Positions 30,466-40,872 of a DNA stretch of 64,000 nucleotides are shown piece by piece (the stretch's first letter is position 1; every line of letters starts with the position of its first letter). The notes under the pieces were generated by a model. That model worked only from the letters and a program-made list of their open reading frames with translations, was not told the origin of the DNA and did no database searches. A program made the position numbers and the translations under genes. Source of the DNA: Salinimonas marina (GTDB lineage: Bacteria; Pseudomonadota; Gammaproteobacteria; Enterobacterales; Alteromonadaceae); the NCBI RefSeq assembly GCF_015644725.1, contig NZ_CP064795.1, positions 2,106,501 to 2,170,500 of the forward strand, given 5' to 3'.

Positions 30466-30493
30466 AAAAGCACGCTCATTAGCGTGCTTTTTT
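30464..30493. terminator. Bidirectional terminator between convergent genes
   Basis: AAAAAAGCACGCT and AGCGTGCTTTTTT form a perfect 13-pair stem with a 4-base loop. It starts in the stop codon of the yaiI gene and serves the opposite binding-protein gene too. Confidence 0.92.
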
Positions 30494-30507
30494 AGCCTAA
30501 GGGCAGA

Positions 30508-31305
30508 CTAGCGACGGTCGTAATTGACCGGTCTTTCAGGATGCTGGTAAAAGCCTTCTTTCAACAAACGTTTGAAACGCTGCATTTTGCCTTCCAGAGT
30601 CAGCTGTTCAATACCGCGGTTGAATAACTCCAGCACTAAACGGCTGTCTTGCTGATCTTTAGGCACCAACAAATGGGTGGTAACCGTAGAGATAAATGGT
30701 TTTACATGCTGTAACTGATTACGTTGTTTTTGGCTAAAGTCGCGTTGCAGTAAATACCAGCCGGTCAGCTCATCAATCGGGAAAATATCGATATCACCTT
30801 CTAACAAAGCATTAAGATTATCTTTGTCGGTTTTGGCCGTTACTGTCGCATCGGTATCTTTGATGTACTCGCTCAGCTCATCGGTGTACAAATAACCTTC
30901 GGTGATCCCCATTTTGTGTTTTTTCAATTCGTTCAGGTTTTCCCATGAATCGATACCGCTGTCGGTGCGGGTTAAAAACACCAGGCTTTCTGCTGTAACA
31001 GGTTTGCTGTGCCAGAACTCATCTTCACGAGCACGCACAAAATTGCCATACGACACCGCATCGTACTCACCCTCAAGCGTGGCCTCGAGGGCTTCTTCCC
31101 ATGACATAGAGGTGAATTCTACGACAACACCGGCTTCTAAAAAGGCCTGACGAGTAATGTGATTAAAATAACCATTATGCTCCATCTCAGTGGAGGTAAA
31201 CGGAGGATATTCGGTGGTGGCAATGCGCAATTTCAGCCACGCATGCGCCCAGCTCTGGCTGGGAAGCAATAACAGAGTGAAAAGGATAAGTGCGATTTTT
31301 TTCAT
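30508..31305 (-). CDS. Periplasmic substrate-binding protein, family 3
   Basis: 265 residues. A signal peptide (MKKIALILFTLLLLPSQSWA) leads to a mature protein with the ATTEYPPFT opening of SBP_bac_3 amino-acid-binding proteins, a YDAVSYGNFVRAREDEFWHS segment and a second lobe. There is no ABC permease or ATPase nearby, so it may be an orphan binding or sensor-input protein. It begins 12 bases after the porin gene and is probably co-transcribed with it. Confidence 0.75.
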   Translation of the reverse strand: MKKIALILFTLLLLPSQSWAHAWLKLRIATTEYPPFTSTEMEHNGYFNHITRQAFLEAGVVVEFTSMSWEEALEATLEGEYDAVSYGNFVRAREDEFWHSKPVTAESLVFLTRTDSGIDSWENLNELKKHKMGITEGYLYTDELSEYIKDTDATVTAKTDKDNLNALLEGDIDIFPIDELTGWYLLQRDFSQKQRNQLQHVKPFISTVTTHLLVPKDQQDSRLVLELFNRGIEQLTLEGKMQRFKRLLKEGFYQHPERPVNYDRR

Positions 31306-31317
31306 AGTTATGTCCTT

Positions 31318-32436
31318 TTAGAAATATATACCCAGACTGATATTTAACCGGTGGGTGGTATCCTGCAACCCGCCCTGGTCAAGGGCTACACCCGGACCGC
31401 CAGCAAACCACATATTTTTGCCCTGAATACTGTCAACGTATACAAACAGTTTGTCCCAGCCAAAACTACAGCCGTTGGTCCATAGTGAAGAATCTTTACC
31501 GGCCTCCACATCACTGACAACACGGCTGTATTCACTGTAACAGCTGACATCAGAGACTGATTTAAACTGATACGGCACTGAATACACCAGGTTCGTTACA
31601 TAGCTTTTACCTTCAGAAGCCATTAAAAATGGGAAGGTAAACGAGGATAAGGCCACCCGGTCCGTCGCCTGACCTTCGGGCGCGGCCAAATCATAATCGA
31701 AGTCAGTGTATTGCAGCTCGACTTTAAAGTCGCCCTGAATATGCCGAAGATGGACGGCGTAGGCAGTCATATCGCCTTCGTCTCGGGTATCCAGATTCAG
31801 AATATTGCCATACTGATAAGACGCACCAATATCGGTGGTGGTCCCTTGGATCCATTTTCCGGTGTAATTGGCGCGCAGGTTCAGTTGCCCGTCTTCCTGA
31901 TTTCGATATTCGCCGTCATCGGCCAAATCGAAGCTATAGCGCCCGAATTCTCCGGCATCGTTATATTCGTCATTCAAAAAGTAGCCAGCATGGAGATCCC
32001 AGTTACCCGTCTGATAATTAGTGGTAAACCCGGCATCATAATCATCTTCAAGACCGATGTAGTAGTTTACCCCAAACCAGAAGTTATTGGAGGCGAAGGG
32101 CAACAGGCCAAATGGCACTTTGGTAATACCGCCGGTAAACGATAGATCGTCACTGTAATTGTAGGTTAGGTCAGCATAACGCACAGTACGGAAGTCGGTG
32201 TTTTCATACCAGCGGTATTCGGCTTTATAGCTGAACTGCTCAGACTCGCCGGATAAGTTGAGCCGCAAAGATTCAAACTCAAAACCATCTCGAATTTGAG
32301 AATCTTGCCAGTCAAGATGACCGTAATTTACCCGGATGTGACCGCCGATATCGACGGGTAGTTTTTCTGCCTGAGAAGGTAAGACAATCAGTGCGCTGGT
32401 CAAAAGTACCGGCAATTTGAAATGTAGGTTTCTCAT
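31318..32436 (-). CDS. Outer-membrane porin-like beta-barrel protein
   Basis: 372 residues with a signal peptide ending in SQAEK. The rest alternates polar and aromatic residues in many short strands (LRLNLSGESEQFSYKAEYRW, FGVNYYIGL), and the last residue is phenylalanine (GIYF), as required for outer-membrane insertion. An early GGHIRVNYG is like phosphate-selective and general porins. Substrate unknown. Followed directly by the binding-protein gene, suggesting that both serve one solute. Confidence 0.72.
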   Translation of the reverse strand: MRNLHFKLPVLLTSALIVLPSQAEKLPVDIGGHIRVNYGHLDWQDSQIRDGFEFESLRLNLSGESEQFSYKAEYRWYENTDFRTVRYADLTYNYSDDLSFTGGITKVPFGLLPFASNNFWFGVNYYIGLEDDYDAGFTTNYQTGNWDLHAGYFLNDEYNDAGEFGRYSFDLADDGEYRNQEDGQLNLRANYTGKWIQGTTTDIGASYQYGNILNLDTRDEGDMTAYAVHLRHIQGDFKVELQYTDFDYDLAAPEGQATDRVALSSFTFPFLMASEGKSYVTNLVYSVPYQFKSVSDVSCYSEYSRVVSDVEAGKDSSLWTNGCSFGWDKLFVYVDSIQGKNMWFAGGPGVALDQGGLQDTTHRLNISLGIYF

Positions 32437-32932
32437 TCAATAACCCTGGAGTTAGAAGTGGTTTAAAAAGGTGATGGCTGTCTTTAGAGACAATGCTGCA
32501 CGAGGGTGCTTAGCAAAGACAGGCGCCACGTCTTGTGCCTTATTTGCTGCTCGAGAAATTGGACAAATACCGATGAAGCCTCCATTGCACATGTTTCTAA
32601 CGTAATAAAAATTCAACATTTACGTTACTTAGAACACAAACAATATCGCGTTAGAGCAGTAAAAGGATCACTTATCGTCCCCAACAACCGTTTCAACGTG
32701 ATAAAAGTGTCCCTAAAGACCTTGGAAGCTGGCATGAGATCAGGCCGGTCTTAATAAGGTTGCGCACAATATCAAAGGGTTAACCAGGAACAAAGAGGCA
32801 TTGATACTGTTTGCTGGTAAATTCGTCAAAAATTTGTGAATTTTGCTACTTTCATCTTACCTGGATTTTGCTATATTAATGAGCATCGGTTAAGGAAGCC
32901 CGATTTTTCTGTTCATTTTAAAGGAATTTCCC
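32437..32932. other. Intergenic region, 496 bases
   Basis: Lies between the divergent porin and small membrane-protein genes. An 82-codon plus frame at 32506-32754 has no recognisable domain and is not called. Apart from the promoter-like element near 32869-32877 nothing stands out. Confidence 0.4.
32869..32877 (+). promoter_or_regulatory. Extended -10 promoter of the small membrane-protein gene
   Basis: TGCTATATT fits an extended -10 element (TG-N-TATATT), 55 bases before the ATG at 32933. The upstream -35 is weak, which extended -10 promoters tolerate. Confidence 0.45.
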
Positions 32933-33193
32933 ATGAATAAACGCCATAAGGCAGGAACTTACCTGAAACACAAAACCAGCGAACAGGAATTAAAGTTAAT
33001 GCTTATTTTGATTCCGGTCGCTACCTTGTTGTTTGGGTTTGGCGTGGGCCTGGTAACAGGCTATCAGGTGCTGGGATCGCCGCAATTTTTATTGGGCGTT
33101 ATTGCTGTTGCTACGTTACCGGCTATCGGTACATTTTGCTGGGTAATTTTTCATTACCTCAAAAAAGCCGGCATCAGCCGGATGGGCGCCTGA
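32933..33193 (+). CDS. Small two-helix membrane protein, unknown
   Basis: 86 residues. A basic, polar N-terminus (MNKRHKAGTYLKHKTSEQEL) leads to two hydrophobic segments at about 21-44 and 51-74, and a short basic tail. AAAGGAA lies about 7 bases before the ATG, and an extended -10 promoter precedes it, so it is very likely expressed. No family is recognised. Confidence 0.65.
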   Translation: MNKRHKAGTYLKHKTSEQELKLMLILIPVATLLFGFGVGLVTGYQVLGSPQFLLGVIAVATLPAIGTFCWVIFHYLKKAGISRMGA

Positions 33194-33392
33194 TTACAAG
33201 CTCAGATTGCACACTCTTTTGAGTGGTAGAGTTGATGGATTAGATTGCCGGCCGGCGGCAACAAATCGGGCGAATGATAGCCAATGCATGATATCCGGCA
33301 CAGCACATCTGCTATAGAATTGCCGACCACGGTGCGATACCGTTATCGGCGCAAAATATTTACCAGGCCAAGGAGGCACCAGGTAAAAGAGT

Positions 33393-33938
33393 CTACCAGG
33401 TCAAATCGTCCGGAATCTGATAATCAGCATACCAGTCATCTTCTTCGCCTGGCGAGGCCTCTTCAATAGTATCGGCCCGATGTACCACAGATGCTGCATC
33501 ACGCTGGGCAATTTTGTCAGCCACCGGCATGGGTACCAAAAAGTACTCTTCATCCTGCCTGACTACCGCTAAACGGCCCTGCGTGACCTGTTTACGCACC
33601 GCCTCACCCACATACATGCGTTTGACCACATTATTGTCAGTAAAATTCAGCACCGACTCTGAGCCGCCCCGATTCTGAATGTTAACGGTGATAAGCTGAC
33701 GCACCTGCGCCACGATTGAGCGCTGTTCGCGCTCTTTTTGTTGCTGCTCGTTAAGCTGCCGGTCACGGGCTTTTTTCTCTTCAGCAGCCTGCTGCGCCGC
33801 GACCTTGTGTTCGTCAACCACATCCTGTTTGTTTTTGTTTTTCAGCTTTTGCTTTTTGCGTTTGTCCTGACGAGCCTGACGGGCACTGGATTTGTCCGCC
33901 AGACCTGCTTTAAGCAGCTGATCCTGAAGTGATGGCAC
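33393..33938 (-). CDS. yaiL: DUF2058 (YaiL) nucleoprotein/polynucleotide-associated protein
   Basis: 181 residues. The first 85 are highly charged, lysine/arginine/glutamine-rich and probably coiled-coil or RNA-binding (SLQDQLLKAGLADKSSARQA opens the family). The C-half FNFTDNN-like VLNFTDNNVVKRMYVGEAVR is conserved in DUF2058. Function unclear; E. coli YaiL has been listed as nucleic-acid associated. It starts 11 bases after topA ends, so they are likely co-transcribed. Confidence 0.85.
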   Translation of the reverse strand: MPSLQDQLLKAGLADKSSARQARQDKRKKQKLKNKNKQDVVDEHKVAAQQAAEEKKARDRQLNEQQQKEREQRSIVAQVRQLITVNIQNRGGSESVLNFTDNNVVKRMYVGEAVRKQVTQGRLAVVRQDEEYFLVPMPVADKIAQRDAASVVHRADTIEEASPGEEDDWYADYQIPDDLTW

Positions 33939-33949
33939 AGGATGACTCC

Positions 33950-36589
33950 TTATTTACTTTTTTTACGGGTATCTTTTGCTACCCATTTACCGTTTTCATA
34001 CCAGGCTGACCAGCCGGTAGATTTCCCATTGTCATTTTCTGACATAACATACTGTTGCTTTGTTTTACGACTGAAGCGCACAATCGTTGGATTGCCGTCC
34101 GGATCCTGCTGCGGGGCATCCGCCAGATAATAAAATTTTGGCGAGATACGATCCCGGAACCGAGCCAGTTCCTCAACTTTAGGCGCCCGGGTTTCCCGAG
34201 ACTTTGGAAAATTGTGAGCAGCCATGAAAATACCTGAGGCGCCATCGCGCAGTACAAAGTGGGCATCGGTTTTTTCGCAGGGCAGTTCGGGTAAGTCCAC
34301 CGGATCTTCCTTGGGTGGCGCAGCCTCACCATTTCTCAATAGTTTACGGGTATTTTTACACTCACTATTGGTACACCCAAAGTATTTTCCAAAGCGTCCG
34401 TTTTTAAGTTCCATATCGCTGCCACACTTGTCGCATTCGATAATAGGACCGTCATACCCTTTAATCTTAAACGTACCAGACTCGACATAGGTTCCATCAC
34501 ACGAAGGCACATTGCCACAAACATGTAATTTGCGGGTTTCATCGACCAGATAGCTGTCCATGGCGGTACCACAAACCTGACACCGGCGTTTAGAACGCAG
34601 TACTTCGGTTTCCATTTCCTCTTCATCATCGACCTTGATAACCTCGTCACCCGGGGTCAGATTCATGGTATTGGTACAACGCTCTTTGGGCGGCAGATTG
34701 TAACCTGAACACCCTAAAAATACGCCGGTACTGGCGGTACGCACATTCATTTCACGACCACAGGTACCGCAAGCAATGCCCGCCGGAATCGCCTGGTTTG
34801 GCTGCATTCCGCCTTCTTCTGCATCTTTTTCTGCTTTTAACAACTTATTGTAAAAGTCTTCGTAAAACTCGTTTAAAACCTGTTTCCAGTCTTTCTGGCC
34901 ACCGGCAATATCATCCAGCTGCTGTTCCATGTTGGCGGTGAAGTCATAACTCATTAAGTCGACAAAATTATCGGTCAGACGGTCATTGACAATCTCGCCC
35001 ATTTTCTCGGCATAAAAGCGTTTTGAGTCAAGCCGCACATAGCCGCGATCCTGGATCGTCGAGATAATGCTGGCATAAGTAGATGGCCGGCCAATGCCCC
35101 GTTTTTCCAGCTCTTTTACCAGCGATGCTTCATTGTAACGCGCCACCGGCTTAGTAAAGTGCTGTTTTGGATCCAACGCGCTCAAGTCCAGGGTATCGCC
35201 CTGCTGTACATCAGGCAGCAGCAGATCTTCTTCGCCCTTTTTGCGCAGCTGCGGCTGTACTTTGGTCCAACCGTCAAATTTCAGAACCCGGCCTTTGGCT
35301 ACCAGTTCATAGTCACCGGCGGCCACTTTGATGGTGGTGGCATCATATTTTGCCGGGGTCATCTGGCACGCCACAAACTGACGCCAAATGAGCTCGTAAA
35401 GACGCTGAGCGTCCCGCTCCATATCTCCCAGGCTGTCGGCTTTCACCGCCACATTAGAAGGTCGGATTGCTTCGTGAGCTTCCTGTGCGCCTTCCTTGCT
35501 GCCATAGCGAATCGGGTTGTCAGGCAGATACTTATTGCCAAACTTATCGTCAATAAAACTACGGCAGGTATCCAATGCTTCCTGACTAAGATTGGTCGAG
35601 TCGGTACGCATATAGGTGATGTGACCGGCTTCATACAAACGCTGGGCCATCATCATGGTCTTTTTAACCCCGAAACCTAAGCGGGTACTGGCGGCCTGTT
35701 GCAGCGTCGACGTAATATAAGGCGCTGAGGGCTTACTTTGGGTAGGTTTTGACTCGCGGCTTTGTACCACATAGTTTTGGGCCTGCAGCTCGTTTACCGC
35801 GGTATCCGCCTGTTCTTTATTTACCGGTTTAAACGCTTTGTTCTGGTATTTATTTACCAGCATGCGCAACGCGGTATTTTTCTTAGCCTGCAAATCTGCG
35901 TGAATGTCCCAGAACTCCTCTGGCACAAAGGCTTTAATTTCGCGCTCACGTTCAACCACCAACCGTACGGCGACTGACTGAACCCGACCGGCTGACAGCC
36001 CCCGGGCAATCTTTTTCCATAGCAGCGGCGAAACCATAAAGCCAACCACCCGATCCAGAAAACGACGGGCCTGCTGTGCATTTACCCGAGCGACATTTAC
36101 TTCGCCGGGGCTGGAAAAGGCTTCCTGAATGGCATTTTTGGTGATTTCATTAAATACCACCCGCTGATAGGTTTTGTCTTTGGTTCCCAACAGCTCTTGC
36201 AGATGCCAGGCAATGGCCTCTCCTTCTCTATCCAAATCCGTTGCCAGATAGATAGTGTCGGCGTCTTTGGCCAGTTTTTTAAGCTCGTTGACAACTTTTT
36301 CTTTACCTTGAAGCACCTGATAATGCGCATGCCAGTTTTGCTGAGGATCGACCCCCATGCGATCGACCAGTTTGCGATACTCGTAGTTGCGCAAATATTC
36401 TGAGCGCTCTTCCTCAGATAATGTCTTAAGTTCTTTTGCCGGTTTTTTCGGCTCCACCTGCCCTAATGCTTTGGTTGGCAGATCTCGAACGTGGCCTACT
36501 GAAGATTTAACGATAAAATCTTTACCAAGATATTTATTTATCGTTTTTGCTTTGGCCGGAGACTCGACGATGACCAGTGATTTTGCCAT
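33950..36589 (-). CDS. topA: DNA topoisomerase I
   Basis: 879 residues; relaxes negative supercoils. Toprim domain at the N-terminus ([18 protein letters not shown], then [16 protein letters not shown] with the DxDxE acidic triad), and the active tyrosine in [14 protein letters not shown] (about residue 320). The C-terminus has three four-cysteine zinc ribbons (starting [16 protein letters not shown] and CDKCGSDM), then further C-terminal DNA-binding repeats. Length and order match E. coli TopA (865). Confidence 0.97.
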   Translation of the reverse strand: MAKSLVIVESPAKAKTINKYLGKDFIVKSSVGHVRDLPTKALGQVEPKKPAKELKTLSEEERSEYLRNYEYRKLVDRMGVDPQQNWHAHYQVLQGKEKVVNELKKLAKDADTIYLATDLDREGEAIAWHLQELLGTKDKTYQRVVFNEITKNAIQEAFSSPGEVNVARVNAQQARRFLDRVVGFMVSPLLWKKIARGLSAGRVQSVAVRLVVEREREIKAFVPEEFWDIHADLQAKKNTALRMLVNKYQNKAFKPVNKEQADTAVNELQAQNYVVQSRESKPTQSKPSAPYITSTLQQAASTRLGFGVKKTMMMAQRLYEAGHITYMRTDSTNLSQEALDTCRSFIDDKFGNKYLPDNPIRYGSKEGAQEAHEAIRPSNVAVKADSLGDMERDAQRLYELIWRQFVACQMTPAKYDATTIKVAAGDYELVAKGRVLKFDGWTKVQPQLRKKGEEDLLLPDVQQGDTLDLSALDPKQHFTKPVARYNEASLVKELEKRGIGRPSTYASIISTIQDRGYVRLDSKRFYAEKMGEIVNDRLTDNFVDLMSYDFTANMEQQLDDIAGGQKDWKQVLNEFYEDFYNKLLKAEKDAEEGGMQPNQAIPAGIACGTCGREMNVRTASTGVFLGCSGYNLPPKERCTNTMNLTPGDEVIKVDDEEEMETEVLRSKRRCQVCGTAMDSYLVDETRKLHVCGNVPSCDGTYVESGTFKIKGYDGPIIECDKCGSDMELKNGRFGKYFGCTNSECKNTRKLLRNGEAAPPKEDPVDLPELPCEKTDAHFVLRDGASGIFMAAHNFPKSRETRAPKVEELARFRDRISPKFYYLADAPQQDPDGNPTIVRFSRKTKQQYVMSENDNGKSTGWSAWYENGKWVAKDTRKKSK

Positions 36590-36948
36590 ATAATTGAAAT
36601 AAACCTGTTTTAAATCTTAAGCTTAATTAGCTTAAATTTTGAATTTGGGGCCTGTCATTGCGACCAGGTTGCGCTTATGCTTTTTTAACATATATCGACA
36701 AAGTGAATGGAAAACAAGTTCTTCTTAATAGTTATTCCACTAAGCGCGTTTTTAGCGCGCAAAAACTGTTTGGTTTTCAGACACCTTCATTGGCAAGCTG
36801 AATAAAAGCCGTATAATGCAGGCTATTGACGATGCGGTACAAGCTTATTTTTATGCTATACCCCTTATGGGGGCTGACGCAATTAATCTCTGGCTGGGCT
36901 GCAAAATTTTAGTGACACAACCTGTGTAATCCACAGACTGAGGAACGC
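36590..36948. other. Intergenic region between divergent topA and astB
   Basis: 359 bases with AT-rich parts near 36597-36640 and 36740-36860. It must contain the topA promoters, which are usually supercoiling-sensitive, but no hexamer pair is clear by eye. No gene or repeat seen. Confidence 0.4.
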
Positions 36949-38288
36949 ATGAAGCATTTTGAAGTGAATTTTGATGGGCTGGTTGGCCCGACGCACAACT
37001 ACGCCGGTCTTTCGTTTGGTAATGTTGCCTCGCAAAGTAATGCAAATGCGGTTAGCAGCCCCCGTCAGGCCGCCAAACAAGGTCTGGCCAAAGCCAAAGC
37101 GCTGGCCGATATGGGCATGACGCAGGGCGTATTGGCCCCCAGGAGCGTCCTGATATTCAGACTCTGCGTCGTTTGGGTTTTACCGGCAGCGATGCCACGG
37201 TACTTGAAAGCGCCGCCAAACAATCAAAACAAGTCTTCTTAGCCTGCTGCTCAGCTTCCAGTATGTGGACCGCCAATGCTGCGACCGTATCGCCCAGTGC
37301 CGATACCGCCGATGGACGGGTACATTTTACGCCGGCCAACCTCACCAATAAATTTCACCGTTCTCTGGAACCCGAGGTTACTGGCCGAATCTTAAAAGGC
37401 ACATTTGCCAACGACAAATACTTTGCCCATCACACTCACCTGCCCGACAACGAACACTTTGGTGATGAGGGTGCAGCCAATCATACGCGTCTGTGTAATG
37501 AGTATGGTCATGCCGGGGTAGAACTGTTTGTGTATGGCCGTTACGCCTTCGACAGCAGCAAGCCTGCGCCTACCCGGTATCCGGCCCGGCAAACCCTGGA
37601 AGCCAGTAAAGCCATTGCCAGACTGCATGGTCTGGATAGCGAGTCGGTGGTGTATATCCAGCAAAACCCGGATGTGATTGACCAGGGCGTTTTTCATAAT
37701 GATGTTATTGCGGTGGGCAATCAAAATGTGTTGTTTTTCCATGAGCAGGCATTTCACAACAAGACTCAGGCGCTTGATGAAATAAAAGCCAAATTCGGCG
37801 ATCACCCGCTGCACTTTATCGAGGTTGGCACCAATGAAGTTTCCGTGCAGGATGCGGTTAAAACCTATCTGTTCAATACTCAGATAATTACCCTTCCAGA
37901 TAGCACCATGGCGATTATTGCGCCCACCGAATGTCAGGAAAACCGCGCGGTAAGCGCCTATCTGGACCAACTGGTCAATAAAGGCACACCCATCAAACAG
38001 GTGAAGTACTTTGATGTAAAACAAAGTATGCGCAATGGCGGCGGTCCGGCCTGTTTGCGTTTACGGGTGGCTCTGACCGATGACGAATTAAGCCATGTAA
38101 ATCAGAATACGCTGCTGTCAGATACCCAGTGTGAGCGGCTTAATACCTGGGTAGACAAACATTACCGTGACCAGTTAACCGAAGATGATTTGCGTGATCC
38201 GCAGCTGCTGACCGAGTCGCGTACAGCGCTGGATGAATTAACCCAGCTGTTAAAACTGGGCTCGGTCTATCCTTTCCAGCAGGCCTGA
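36949..38288 (+). pseudogene. astB: N-succinylarginine dihydrolase, frameshifted
   Basis: AstB hydrolyses N2-succinylarginine to succinylornithine, CO2 and ammonia, the second step of the arginine succinyltransferase pathway. [19 protein letters not shown] opens the protein; the catalytic parts are complete: glutamate in [16 protein letters not shown], histidine in [12 protein letters not shown] and cysteine in [12 protein letters not shown]. The frame breaks at a C5 run (37136-37140). One extra C restores [18 protein letters not shown], giving 1341 bases and 446 residues (E. coli: 447). No other ast gene is in the window. An assembly error is likely. Confidence 0.92.
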
Positions 38289-38298
38289 CCCGTAACCT

Positions 38299-38332
38299 AA
38301 AAAAATACCCTGCGCTTGCAGGGTATTTTTTT
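38299..38332. terminator. Terminator after astB
   Basis: A run of seven A, then TACCCTGC and GCAGGGTA around a GCTT loop, then seven T: a perfect 15-pair stem, 10 bases after the astB stop. It works on both strands in principle. Confidence 0.93.
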
Positions 38333-38486
38333 GGCGGTGAGTTTGTGTGGGAGGTAGCTAGCCATTGTTACCTGCTGGCCTTAATCTCAGTTTTTCTTCT
38401 GTGGCCCTACCCCTGCCGGTTCGCCTGTTATAAAAAAGCGCTTTCAAACATTATCGCAGGCGAGACACCGCTATCAGACAGACATA

Positions 38487-38513
38487 AAAAAGCCCCTGTT
38501 ATCGAGGCTTTTT
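38487..38513. terminator. Terminator of the Ig-like lipoprotein gene
   Basis: AAAAAGCC and GGCTTTTT pair around an 11-base loop, 25 bases past the stop of the minus-strand gene. The T run lies correctly for the minus strand. Confidence 0.7.
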
Positions 38514-38538
38514 GCTATCGAAGAATAAGGTAATGTGC

Positions 38539-40752
38539 TTACCGTATGCTGCTACAGTCCGCGTTGGACCCAAAGGGGTTAGCCGGTGGCGGGCTTGCTT
38601 CTGTGCTGATATCACTGGCCAGAATAGACAAGGTATATCGGGTGTAGGCTGATGCTTCACTGGCAGTGGAGCGAGCGAACACGGCAATTTCAGCATCGGT
38701 AAATACCGCATATTCTTTGGGGTAGCGATACTGCAAGGTAGCCTGACCGTTTGCATCAGTGACACCATCACCAATAAAACGTATGCTGCCTACAATCCCC
38801 GGGGTGAGCAATTCATCGCCGTTGTTATCTTCACCGGCATCCAGGTTGCCGTTACTGTTGATGTCTTCGTTAGGACAACTGGCCGTTACCTGGGGAACCC
38901 ATAATGATTTTTCATCATCCCATGACCAGAAGCCTTTACGGTATTCACCGTCAGAGGCAAATTTAACAGGCGTCACTGACACGGTCAGTGCTTCGCCTTC
39001 AATGGGACGTCCTGCCGAGTCAGTGACAAATACCGCAAACTCTTTGAGGTAAGTAGACTCATCGGGGGCTTGTAACAAATTGCCGGTACCAATGGAGATA
39101 TCAAAAGGACGGTTGCCCACGGTCAACACCACATTATCTGCAACGGCGGTGTCCTCAGCAACCTGGGCGGTCACCACGACGGCATCTTCACTGGTTACCG
39201 CGCCAGAGGTAAACACGGTAGATGCTACCCCATTGCTGTCGGTGGTGGCTTGTGACGGGGCGATAGAACCCGTGCTAGTGTCATCGACATTGAAGGTCAC
39301 CACCGAATTTTTAACCAGATTGCCATTCACATCACGTACAATCGCGGTGATGGTACTTTTCTGACCATCGGGACCCAGAATGTCCGGGGTGGCGTCCGCC
39401 TGCAGTGTAGCGGGCGTCACCGCCACAAATTCTACTTCAATCCGGGCGCTGACTTCTTCACCGTCATTATCCACACCGGTTGCGGTAACCGCCGCAATAC
39501 CCGCATTATCAGACTCGATAGTGAAACTCGCTTCACCACCGGCATTGGTTTGCGCATCCGCTGCAGTAATGGTGCCCCGCGAGGCAGTAAAGGTAACGTC
39601 GCCGCCGGCAAAGGCCGAATCATCTTTTGACCAGCTTACGGTCAGCGTCTGTGGCGTGTTCAAGGGAACTTCGCTTGATGGGGCCTGACTGAACACAAAA
39701 TCGTCTTCTTGCACCGTGATGGCAAAAGTAGCGCCGGCGTTAAGCGACGAGGCGCTGATGGTGTCTTTACCCGACTGGGTGCCGGTGTAATTAACATTTA
39801 CCTGGCCATCACTTCCGGTCTGCACCGTGTTCGCCGACAATTCGCCCTTGTCTGCTGCTATCTCTATGGTTTGATTGGCAATAGCCACCCCATCTGAGTC
39901 CTGCACCCGCAAGGTCAATGCCACGGTATCGTTCAGGATAACCGACTGGGTGCCATTAATGGTGACTTCGGTACCCACAATCTCAACCTCAATATCCTGG
40001 GTCAGCTCACCCACCCTGGCGGTAACGGTAACAATACGATTTTCAGCATTGTTCTCGGTAGACAACTTAGCCAGCGCGCGACCGCTGGGATCGGTCTGGG
40101 CCTGGGTAACTTCTATCTCTACTCCAGATTCACTGGGCGCTGAAAACGCCACGGGCACATCCTGCATCAACACACTTTGTGAGTTTTTGACTAACGCTGT
40201 CAGCTGGACCGTATCTGAGCCACTTGAGGCTAGTTGCACCTTGCTGGTATACAGATCCAGTGTGGCTGGCTCTACGCTTTCCTGGGTTGTGCCCGCCGAG
40301 GTAAAAGTAATAGTGCCCACTTCGCCTTCTGTGGTGGTTGCGGTGAGCAAACCATCACCGGCAAGGGCTCCTGCGCTTAAGCCGATGCTGGCCACGCCAT
40401 TTTCATCTGTGCGGGCGGTGCCGGTATCGTTGGAAAAAGAAGCAAGTTCTTCATTAGACAGTGAAAACGTAACCAGCGTGTCACTACGCACATTACCCTG
40501 TTCATCGGCCACGGTGACCGAAGCATTCAAAGGGTTGTCCTGACTCAGGTTTTTATCGGGGCTGCCACTGGTGTTTTGTAAAGACATTGCCACCGTATAA
40601 ACGGGGGTGGCTTCCTGGCCGTCATTGTCGGCATCGGTGTTGGTATCGGTCTGGCTGGTTTCACCTTCTCTTTCGAGCTCTCCGCCCCCGCCACAGGCGG
40701 TTATCAGACCTAAGGTGGTAACGAATAACAGCGACTTGGCTAATTCACGCAT
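38539..40752 (-). CDS. Large lipoprotein with repeated Ig-like (Big_1/invasin-type) domains
   Basis: 737 residues. Lipobox LITACGGGG (cysteine at about 20) marks a lipoprotein; an acidic, Asp/Thr-rich linker follows. The rest is about six Ig-like domains of roughly 90-100 residues, each with the invasin-type core of a strand like VTFS or VTFN, then a TD-x-NG-x-A segment (TDENGVASIGLSAG, TDSNGVASTVFTSG, TDANGQATLQYRY). Such proteins are displayed on the cell surface or periplasm in adhesion or scaffold roles. The C-terminus has a cysteine pair. It is alone, with a terminator behind it. Function inferred only. Confidence 0.8.
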   Translation of the reverse strand: MRELAKSLLFVTTLGLITACGGGGELEREGETSQTDTNTDADNDGQEATPVYTVAMSLQNTSGSPDKNLSQDNPLNASVTVADEQGNVRSDTLVTFSLSNEELASFSNDTGTARTDENGVASIGLSAGALAGDGLLTATTTEGEVGTITFTSAGTTQESVEPATLDLYTSKVQLASSGSDTVQLTALVKNSQSVLMQDVPVAFSAPSESGVEIEVTQAQTDPSGRALAKLSTENNAENRIVTVTARVGELTQDIEVEIVGTEVTINGTQSVILNDTVALTLRVQDSDGVAIANQTIEIAADKGELSANTVQTGSDGQVNVNYTGTQSGKDTISASSLNAGATFAITVQEDDFVFSQAPSSEVPLNTPQTLTVSWSKDDSAFAGGDVTFTASRGTITAADAQTNAGGEASFTIESDNAGIAAVTATGVDNDGEEVSARIEVEFVAVTPATLQADATPDILGPDGQKSTITAIVRDVNGNLVKNSVVTFNVDDTSTGSIAPSQATTDSNGVASTVFTSGAVTSEDAVVVTAQVAEDTAVADNVVLTVGNRPFDISIGTGNLLQAPDESTYLKEFAVFVTDSAGRPIEGEALTVSVTPVKFASDGEYRKGFWSWDDEKSLWVPQVTASCPNEDINSNGNLDAGEDNNGDELLTPGIVGSIRFIGDGVTDANGQATLQYRYPKEYAVFTDAEIAVFARSTASEASAYTRYTLSILASDISTEASPPPANPFGSNADCSSIR

Positions 40753-40872
40753 ATTCTTCTTCCTGAACCTCTATTCTTCGACATTGTTACGTTTTTATTA
40801 TTTCAATCTGTTGGGAATCTGGCACACTATCCGGCGTTATAAATATAAAAACAGAAGTTTCAGGGAACATTC

